Both the position numbers and the translations under genes were made by a program. The notes beneath the pieces are model-generated. The model worked only from the letters and a program-made list of their open reading frames with translations. It had not been told where the DNA came from and made no database searches. Shown in pieces: positions 56,049 to 64,000 of a stretch of DNA of 64,000 nt (position 1 is its first letter; each line of letters begins with the position of its first letter). Origin of the DNA: Argentina anserina (Eukaryota > Streptophyta > Magnoliopsida > Rosales > Rosaceae); contig NC_065873.1 in assembly GCF_933775445.1 (NCBI RefSeq), forward strand, positions 13,206,001 to 13,270,000, in the 5' to 3' direction.

Positions 56049-57865
56049 TATTTTGGAGATAGTCTAGGCTATAGACTCTAAACTTAAGCCAATGAAGGAG
56101 CCATCAACGAGTGTTTGCATTTTCTTATCCCTTATCTCTTTTTAATTTTCATTGCTTATCATATTGTACATTGAGGGCAATGTAAGTTTTAAGTGTGGGG
56201 TGTGGTATACATCATTCGTTGAATTATATTGTTTGATGTTTATGTGTTTCGATTTTGTTGTTTTGTTTTTCGATTTTTAGTTATTTTTGGTTTTGTTTTT
56301 TTCCGATTTTTAAGTTGTTTTGTTAAGTTGTTTTTGTTTTGAGTCCTAGGTATGCCTTTAACTGTCTAGGATGAGTTGATCTTTGAATTTATGGTTGATA
56401 GATTATCATGATATTAAAATGAACTTAATTGTTATTTGATGGTTAATCGATGTGTAGATTTTGTACGAACATGTAGTAGATGAGGATTTTGAAACTTAGG
56501 TACAGAATGAGCATGTTCCTTGTTTTAATTCATGTAATCTATGTGAGTTTCGAACCATATATTGTGTCTTTCTTTGGAGAGTTTTATTCTATCATTTCTT
56601 GGCTTTATAACCTCATTACATTTATTTTGATCAATTCATATGCCATAGAATTGCAATGAACTAGAGAATGCTAGAACTTACTTTGTGAAACTTTCAAAGC
56701 TTTATGTCATAATATACTCTGATTTTGAAAAGCATTGTTGGATCTTTTTAGGATTTCCACCACTTTAAGCCAAAAAGCCGTATCCCTATTTGAGCCCTGC
56801 TTGGGACACCTTAGTTTTAAACCCTTTGAGCCTACGTTAAGCCTCTTCTTTCATTACCAACATGTTATATCCTTGCTATAGTTATATCTCTACCTTGTCT
56901 TTAAGGCTTGACAAAGCCGATTCTTGGTGTTAATATGAAGTGATGATTTGATTCAAGTGTGGGGTTATGCTATGGTATGTAAGTATCCGTGAAAAGAGTA
57001 TGAAAAGAAAAATGAAATGAATGATGCCGTGTGGAAACAAGAAGGAAAAAAGTATAGATGCACGGTTTGAAAAAAAATGAAAAAGAATGAATGACAAAGG
57101 AAGATCTCGGCATACATGGGAATTGTATATGTGAATTTGGAGTTGTGATGTATTTGTTGAAGACTCAATAATGTTATATTTTAGCCTTTGTTCGTTTTCA
57201 CAATGTTTAAAGTGAAGAATGGGTCCAACATGATGAAATTTGGCCCTTGTTTTTTGGAGTATGGCGACATAAGGTGGAAGTTTTGCTCTGCTAAGTCTTG
57301 AGGATGACCTTTGTGATTCCTTTACCCTGAAAAATGATATCCATGCCGAGCCTAAGCCTTCCTTTTTCTAAAGATCCGCATGATTCTTAAAATGAGTAGC
57401 TCTTGATCTGTTGAGTTTGTTTCATGAGTAAGCATATAGTTTAGGTTCATTTGTGCATATGATTGGTATCTTTCATGAGGTTTTCGATTTCACTATGTGT
57501 CTATAACTCTTGTGTGTGAAAATCTTTTAAGCATATGCCATGTTCTTGAGAGAAAAGATTCGGAGTGCATATCCTTTGTGAGTTGAATTTGAACTTGTTT
57601 TGAACATGTCGAGCTTAATATCACCTTTGTTTCTGCCATGTCTTACTTGTTAAACGAAATCTCATGTTTATTAACCATTGAATTCATCCTCTCTATTTCG
57701 ATTGAGTGTTATTCTTGATGCTATTCGTTTGAAGATCTCTGAGACAAAATGTTGAAGGCATTATTAGTTGTGTCGTTAGTTTTAGTTGCTTTGATGTTGT
57801 TTTGTGTTGTGATTTCCCTTTTTAGTGTTTGCTAAGGGACTAGCAAAGTCTAAGTGTGGGGTTGT
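56049..57865 (+). other. Athila-like 3' internal region and polypurine tract
   Basis: About 1.8 kb lies between integrase and the 3' LTR. No env-like open frame survives. AAGTGTGGGG-type purine tracts occur at about 56191, 56950 and 57851. The last directly precedes the LTR and is the functional-type polypurine tract. The others may be remnants of internal tracts. Confidence 0.6.
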
Positions 57866-59436
57866 TGATAGGAGTACAAAGTGTGACGTTCTTAATGTAT
57901 ATATGCCCTATTCTTATGCGTTGTTACTTCTTATTTAGTTGTTTTAGGTTCATATTTGTCATTTGTGTGTTTTAAGTAGAGCTATGCCGAAATTTAATGA
58001 TTTGATGATGAAATTGTGCTAAGTGTTAGAAATCCTTATTGAGCTAGGATTCATTACTCGACTAGGACTCTACTTTCCTATTTTCATTCTTTCTTATTCC
58101 TTAATCGTCAATTTCTTTTCAGGAAAGACAAATCCTATTTGAACAAGGAGTAGTGATGCCGTGATACATTCCTAGTGAGACAAGGAAATCATATCCGAGT
58201 TGAAGAAGGAGAAGAAGAGGCCGGCCTAGCTATTTCTAGTTGGGCAAGGAGAGATGCCGTGCAACCCATATGTGTCTCCCTATTGGATTTGGTTTCCTAC
58301 ATCAAGTTGGATTTGAAGTACATGAATCAAAATCCATAACAAAGAAGAATTCAGCTTCCCAATTGGACTTTATCTCCCATAAGGGACGACAAGAGGGTTT
58401 ATTTTCTCTGATATATAGAGGCTCGGCCTCCCCATTCATTCATCATCAACCTTGCACGCAAGCACAAACCATAGCTCTACCGAATCAGTCCCTCACCCTT
58501 CCAAGAAATCCTAAAACTGATTCCACCATTCTCCACGAACATCCTTAGCCTTCAATCACACTTGTGAAGAGGTTCCATCCCCTTAGAAGTCACGGCTATA
58601 CCTTGTAGAATCGCTTGATTGATAAAGTGTAACCATGATTCTCTCTATGTTTAAATTCGGTTTTGGTTTTCTTGTTCTTTGATGAGTATGCGATTTGTAT
58701 AGAGTAATCTTGTTTCGATTTTGTCTATGAAATAGATACTTGATTCAATTTATATAAAGATGCGAATTCTTGTTTTAGTTTTATGAATTTTCTGTTTTGG
58801 TTTCTGACGTGTACTATCTATGAACAATTTTGATTCCTAAGTGTTATGATTATGCTTGTAGCATGATATTTAGGTTGGATTAAAGACTTATGCTAAGAAC
58901 ATGTTTACTCTTTTATATGTGAAATTTCGAATTGCATGGTTGTTGGTTAAGTAGGTGACATGCTTAATGAATTCAATGTGCATGGCTTTGGAATTACATG
59001 ATGAAGATGAACATGTTAGATTTAGATTAGGGCTGCTTTGTATTAATCGAATGTGTTAAGTGTCTATGTAATTAGGTTACTGCTTAGAACCCTAATTGCA
59101 TGATCCAACCTTAAGTGTTCATAAAGAGGTCTTGACATGATTCTAAAAAGAGACATAGAACTTGTTTTCGATTTCTTTATGTGAATTGTTTTGGTGATGT
59201 ATTGTGTGTTGGTTGGTTGATCACATGTATATATTAGTTTAGGTTTTATTTTCTGTTTTTATCTTTCAATCCGATCATATATACCAAACTCCTTATTATC
59301 TTTATGAATTCGTGTTAAGTGTTGTGATCCTAATCCCTGGCTGGATCCTCAGTTTGTGAACAATACCCTCTTGCTTTATACTACTAATGATGCTTACATG
59401 GTTAAATATTGATGTCGAGTAATCGAGCTTCCATCA
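57866..59436 (+). repeat. Athila-like 3' LTR
   Basis: The LTR is 1571 bp, starts TGATAGGAGTACAAAGTG and ends GAGCTTCCATCA. It matches the two solo LTRs along its length. It abuts the broken RNase H of the Tekay-like element at 59437. Confidence 0.92.
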
Positions 59437-60581
59437 ATCTTTAAAGCAAAAATAACTGCAGCGAGCTCTAGATCATGAGTGTGGTAGTTCTTTTCATGGA
59501 CCTTTAACTGTTTAGAGCCATACGCAACCACTTCTCCATACTGCATCAACACACAACCTAAGCCTTGGAGTGAAGCATCACTATAAATTACATAGCCGCC
59601 CCCACTAGTGGGGATTGTCAACACAAGAGCCATGGTCAAGCTAGTTTTTAGTTTGTTGAAGGCCTCCTCACATGCTTTTGTCCACACAAACTGAACATCC
59701 TTCTTGGTCAACTTGGTCAATGACGATGCAATACTAGAAAACCCTTCAATGAACCTCCGGTAGTAACCTGCCAAACCAAGGAAACTACGAATCTCAGTAG
59801 GGTTCTTTGGACGACTCCAACTCTTCACTGCCTCCACTTTTGACGTGTCTACTAATACCCCATCCTTTGAGACTACATGACCAAGGAACTTGACTTCTCC
59901 CTTCCAGAACTCACACTTCTCAAGTTTGGCGTACAATCTTGCTTCCTTTAGGGTTTGCAACACTGTTCTCAGATGCACCACATGCTCTTCTTGAGACTTG
60001 GAGTATATTAGAATGTCATTCACAAACACTACAACAAACGCATCCAAATACGGGCTAAATATTTGGTTCATCAAACTCATAAAGACAGCCGGTGCATTTG
60101 TCAGACCAAAGGGCATGACCACAAACTCATAGTGTCCATACCGGGTCATGAAAGCTGTCTTTGATATATCTTCTTCATTCACCCTAAGTTGATGGTAACC
60201 AGATCTCAAATCAATCTTAGAGAATACCGTAGCCCCTCTAAGCTGATCGAACAAGTCATCAATCCTAGGCAAGAGATACCTATTCTTGATGGTCACCTTA
60301 TTCAGTTCCCTGTAGTCCACACATAACTGCAGAGAACCATCTTTCTTTTGCACGAACAGTACCGATGCACCCCAAGGTGAGACGCTAGGTCTAATGAACC
60401 CTTGGTCCAATAGTTCATCTATATGCACCTCCAACTCTTTAAGTTTGTTTTGTCCCATTCTGTAAAGCGCCTTTGACATTGGTGTCGTACCGGGTACCAC
60501 ATCAATGCAGAAATCCACAACTCTCCGAGGAGGTAACCCTGGTATCTCTTGGAACACCTCACTATATTCAGATACTACCAC
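59437..60581 (-). pseudogene. Tekay-like reverse transcriptase and partial RNase H
   Basis: The open frame shows PYRM-type [64 protein letters not shown] and [12 protein letters not shown]. The catalytic motif reads FVNDILIYS where FVDDILIYS is expected, so the first catalytic Asp is Asn. RNase H begins [17 protein letters not shown] and ends [11 protein letters not shown] at the Athila-like LTR. Confidence 0.9.
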
Positions 60582-61056
60582 AATGTCTGCAATAGTTACC
60601 TTCTGATCTACAGATTCCAGATATGCTAAAAACTCCTGCTCTCATGGCATTATCTGACTTGAGGCAACGATAACGAAAAACTGGTTCTCCGGGACTATGG
60701 AAGAACACTACCATGTTAAAGCAATCGATCAATACGTGCTGCGGCCTCAACCAATTAATTGCTAGAATCACATCATAGGTGTGGTCCGGGATCACTATCA
60801 AAGAAGCAGAGAATTCTCTACCTCCGATCACAATAGGACAACCCTTGTAGATTGTCTCCAGTTCGAGAGACACTCCAAGAGGTGAAGTGACAGAAAGAGA
60901 CTTCCCAAGAGGTGTAAGAATTAATCCTAACATCTCCACTACCGAACTAGCAATAAAAGAATGTGATGCTCCTGTATCAAACAATACTCTAGCAAGGTAG
61001 TCAAAAATAGATAAGGTATCTTCCACTCTTGTGTCTCGTTGACCTACTGCAAACAC
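60568..61056 (-). pseudogene. Tekay-like protease region
   Basis: LFDTGASHSFIASSV is the retropepsin active site and is intact. PLGKSLSVTSPLGV and YDVILAINWL follow. The frame ends 14 bases into the reverse transcriptase frame, in another register. Confidence 0.85.
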
Positions 61057-61129
61057 TCTAGCTTGGCCCGCTGGTAACTGCCTCTGCTGATGTTCCTGTC
61101 TACCCTACGGAGGTCGGGTGTAGTCTCTA

Positions 61130-61240
61130 GTCATATTTCCCACTTGCCCACACTTAAAGCAGCATGTTCTCTTCGGTTTCGGACAAGTTGTGGCGTAGTG
61201 CCCCATTTCGTTGCAAATGAAACACCTTACTGATGCTAAC
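61130..61240 (-). CDS. Tekay-like gag zinc knuckles
   Basis: The minus strand reads CFICNEMGHYATTCPKPK and then CCFKCGQVGNMTRD, two CCHC-type knuckles of gag (the second with Asn where His is usual). The surrounding frame has stops. Confidence 0.75.
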
Positions 61241-61419
61241 TGTCTAACAGGTGCAGTCCTAGTAGATGGAGATGCAGCCTTAGCTGGAGTCTAGTAATAG
61301 GTTCTCGGCCTCTTCCAAGATCCACCTTTCGGTCCTGCCGACCCGCTGCCTACACTGATTGCCTTTCATTTTCCTAGAGTATCCCTATTTTCCACATCTC
61401 CTCCGCGAGTCTTATTCGT

Positions 61420-62091
61420 CTATTCCAAATTCAGGGCACTCTCATACATCAGCTCCTTGGTAGACAGACAAAGTGCTGATATGATGGTCGTGTACTCTTG
61501 CTTAAGTCCCGGTAGAAATTTCTGGGCTAAGGAGGTTGCACCCATTGGCCTAACAAACCGATACAACTGTGCAAAACGGGTCTCATACTCCCTGACGGAT
61601 ATATCTCCTTGTACCAGATCAAGGAACTCAAGTTCTAATTCCTCCTGCACTGTAGCTGGGAAGTACTTTTCTCGAAAGAGTGCCACAAAACCCTCCCAAG
61701 TCAGAGTGGACACATCCACAATCCGTCTTGTACTATTCCACCAATCCATAACATCATCCTTTAAGAAGAATGTGGCTATCAACCTCTTCTCGATCTCAGA
61801 GCACATCACCATCTCAAAGTAGGTTTCCATACTCTCAATCCAATGATCCAGGTCCCTATGAAATGATGGTGCTAACAGACTACTGATGTCCTTGATCAGC
61901 TTGAGCACTCGACCCTCGTCTCTAATGACTGCGTTGGGGTCATCATGTTCATCCTGTGGCGCCACCTCCTCATAGAGGTTCTCCACATTGCGGACTCGGC
62001 CTCCAGCCCTAGCTCGACCTCGGCCTCTTGCCCGTTCTCGGCCTTGCACACGGCCCTTCTCCAAATTCATCACCTTGAAACATTTAAACAC
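61420..62091 (-). pseudogene. Tekay-like gag
   Basis: An Arg/Gly-rich start (GRARAGGRVRN) precedes the retrotransposon gag domain: HWIESMETYFEMVMCSEIEK, KDDVMDWWNSTRR, FVALFREKYFPATVQEELE and REYETRFAQLYRFV. The frame stops at 61420 before the knuckles. Confidence 0.88.
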
Positions 62092-62585
62092 TTAGTCAAT
62101 ACATGTAAACTAAGATACCAAATTAAATAGATCCAACATATATTAACTAAGATATTTAGAGAGAATGTGAACCATCGAAGTATTATCACAATACTTCTAC
62201 TTAGAGGACCAAACCTTACGGTTTGGCTCCTAACACACTTGCGTACCCAGTGACATATCAATACCGAAGAACATGTGATGGAGGTCCGCTGCAGTCGGGC
62301 CATCGCTCCTGGATGATATTGATAGATCGCCAAATACACAACCTACGCTCTGATACCAACTGTCACGACCCCGAAATTTCAAGTGTTAAACTCAAAAATC
62401 GAAGCCATGAAAACTCTAAAACAATCTCAATACATCGAAATCATCTTATAGTCACAGCATATCGTAACTGAGTTCATCGTACATCTCAGTCGATTTGATT
62501 ATTACAAAACTAAATTATAATTCAAGCATTATATCAAATGGTAATATAAAATCCTCTCAATCCTCACCACAAAATAGAAAAAGAA

Positions 62586-63546
62586 ACTTCGAAATCATTC
62601 AAGAACATGCCACGGAAGAAAACCAAAAATCATAGAATAAAAACTAAAATCGGTATCTTCATATAACTTGAAATCAATAAACAACTTCATAGACATAGTC
62701 GAAATAAATTAACAAAACCAAATACATAATCATCCAAGAACAGAAACTAAAACACGAAATCAAATCTAGAAGGGTCATGTTTACACTTTATGATGTCATA
62801 CTCGGTGTCACAAAGGAGAAAACAAGTCTTCTAGGTGAATGGATCTTCAAGCCGAATCCGCCCTTGAAGGCAAAAGATGGTGAAGGTATGATGAAATCGG
62901 TTTTATGATTTTCTAAATTGGTGAGTATGATCGGTAGAGGTTTAGCTAGTATGTGCGCAAGGTTGATGATGATTGAACGATGAGGCTGTGCCTCTATATA
63001 TAGGAGTTAAAAACATAGCATTGACATCCCAATAAGGATATATAATTGGATTGGGAAGCTGCAATCTTCTTTGATATGGACTTTGATTCTTGTACTCCAA
63101 ATTGAACTTGATGTAGGAAACCAAATCTAAATGGGAGATAATTAAGGGCTGCGCAACAACTCTCCTTCTCCAACTAGGAAATGGCTAAGCCGACCTCTTC
63201 TCTCCTTATCCAACTCGGATGTGATCTCCTTGTCCCACTAGGAATGCATCACGGCTCCACTACTCCTTGTCCAAATATGATTTATCTTTCCCGAAAAGAA
63301 ATCAATGATTAAGGAATAAGAAAGAATGAAAATAGGAAAGTAGAATCCTAGTCGAGTAAGGAATCATAGTTCAATAAAGATTTCTAACACTTAGCACAAT
63401 TTCATCATCAAAACATCCAAATTCGGCATAGCTCTACTAAGACATACAAATAACAAATATGAACCTCAAATATACAAATAAAAAGTAACAAAGCATAAGA
63501 ATATGGCATATATACATTAAGAACGTCACACTTTGTGCTCCCATCA
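62586..63546 (-). repeat. Partial Athila-like LTR
   Basis: On - it starts TGATGGGAGCACAAAGTG at 63546 and matches the LTRs at 14008 and 36268 until about 62586, where the last about 600 bp are missing. It abuts the truncated Tekay-like LTR. Confidence 0.85.
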
Positions 63547-64000
63547 CACGGTCATCCATTTTTCAAAGTTAGAAAGCATGTGGGAAATCCCACACACCAT
63601 AGATGATGGTGGCACTGTCGTGACCCCTATGTCCGGCCATTGCTCGGCCTCAAGGCCTACCAAGGCTATCCCACAATCCCCTGAGGCCGTGATGCAGCCC
63701 ATGGAGTTATGCGATGTTTTTACCGCGATGTCTAATGCCAATAAATCATTTTGTAGAGCTTGTGCGTACGCGAAAATGCAGGCTATTCCTTTGCAGTTGA
63801 TAATACACAGAACATGTCATTCTTACAAAGGATCCAAGGTTATATATATGGACTCATTAATAACACCAGAGTGCATACCATTTAGATACTTTGTGTTTCT
63901 GATGGATACATCAACGTGCTGGCCACATGTCGATCTATTATACACACGCAATGCTGCATTTATAAAGCTCCTTGCACAAATAATTAATCTCAGGGCTCAA
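63547..64000 (+). mobile_element. Ty1/copia element, right part (continues past the window)
   Basis: The first codons (HGHPFF) follow directly from the codons lost at 48472. After a frame slip, 63728-64000 encodes MSNANKSFCRACAYAKMQ and then PFRYFVFLMDTSTCWPHVDL and LLAQIINLRAQ, the preintegrase zinc end and the start of the integrase core. It is open to the window edge. The minus-strand frame 63741-63544 is a shadow. Confidence 0.85.

Larger units (their letters stand above)
48473..59436 (+). mobile_element. Athila-like Ty3/gypsy element, rearranged, with complete 3' LTR
   Basis: Order on +: a duplicated leader piece (48473-48665), the last 88 bp of an LTR (48666-48753), a tRNA-Asp-type primer site TGGCGCCGTTGCCGGGA (48756), leader, a gag start fused to RNase H and integrase (49742 to about 50720), a second gag start with full gag-pol (50721-56048), a 1.8-kb 3' region, and a 3' LTR (57866-59436). 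Signature motifs are LDLGASINVMP protease and FMDDFSVYG reverse transcriptase. There is no chromodomain, as expected for Athila. The 5' LTR is mostly missing, so LTR age cannot be read. Confidence 0.88.
59437..62585 (-). mobile_element. Tekay/Del-like Ty3/gypsy element, truncated
   Basis: On - the order is LTR end (62361 to about 62585), tRNA-Met-type primer site TGGTATCAGAGC (62348-62359), gag, zinc knuckles, protease, reverse transcriptase and part of RNase H. RNase H breaks off at 59437. The rest of RNase H, integrase, chromodomain and 3' LTR are absent from the window. The LTR begins TGTCACGACCCCGAAATTTC as seen on +, and is itself cut by the next LTR fragment. Confidence 0.85.

Noticed and set aside
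63544..63741. 65-aa minus-strand frame at the window edge
   Set aside because: The plus strand of the same DNA continues the copia preintegrase region, which explains the sequence better.

Overview
The window is nuclear DNA of a flowering plant, most likely a eudicot; I cannot name the species from sequence alone. The reasons are intron-rich plant genes with GT-AG junctions, AT-rich intergenic DNA, and plant transposon families (Athila-like, Tekay-like and copia LTR elements, Helitrons, a CACTA end, LINE tails, MITEs). About half of the window is transposon-derived.

Host genes. Five loci belong to recognisable plant families and three more coding remnants are visible. (1) The last two exons of LSM3, an Sm-like subunit of the U6 snRNP LSm ring, lie on + up to 1080. 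(2) SDH3, the membrane-anchor subunit of mitochondrial complex II, is on - at 2352-3596; its long leader looks taken from a mitochondrial glycine-rich RNA-binding protein gene. (3) A full-length MINDY-3/FAM188A-type deubiquitinase is on + at 20345-27782, with seven exons and 590 aa. (4) A small glycine-rich secreted-type protein is on + at 30695-30964. (5) CLPP6, a chloroplast Clp protease subunit, is on - at 40267-44874, with nine exons, 263 aa and an intact Ser-His-Asp triad. Broken loci are exon 1 of cytosolic fructose-1,6-bisphosphatase (15766-15930, -) and a frameshifted, truncated PORR-domain gene (29197-29786, +).

Layout. 1-4 kb holds LSM3 and SDH3, convergent. 4-13 kb is transposon-rich: a SINE-like piece, a young 3.9 kb non-autonomous LTR element (5549-9437) with a 5-bp target duplication and CpG-rich tandem arrays, and two TIR elements. 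14-16 kb is an Athila-type solo LTR next to the FBPase fragment. 17-20 kb has a CACTA end, a MITE, a Helitron and a LINE tail that stops about 260 bp before the deubiquitinase start. 29-31 kb has the PORR pseudogene and the glycine-rich gene. 31.4-36.1 kb is a decayed copia element on -, sitting in a GA/CT microsatellite. 36.3-37.8 kb is a second solo LTR. 38-39 kb is another LINE tail. 40-45 kb is CLPP6, with Helitrons about 100 bp upstream of its start.

45.3-64 kb is a nested transposon block. A copia element is cut at 48472 and its reading frame resumes at 63547. Between these points are 15,074 bp: a rearranged Athila-like element (+, 48473-59436) with internal duplications at short microhomologies, a truncated Tekay-like gypsy element (-, 59437 to about 62585), and a partial Athila LTR (-, to 63546).

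I found no CRISPR array, operon, phage or bacterial-type system, and no convincing wholly new system. The most unusual items are the chimeric SDH3 gene, the tandem-array LTR element, and the microhomology-bounded rearrangements in the Athila-like element.
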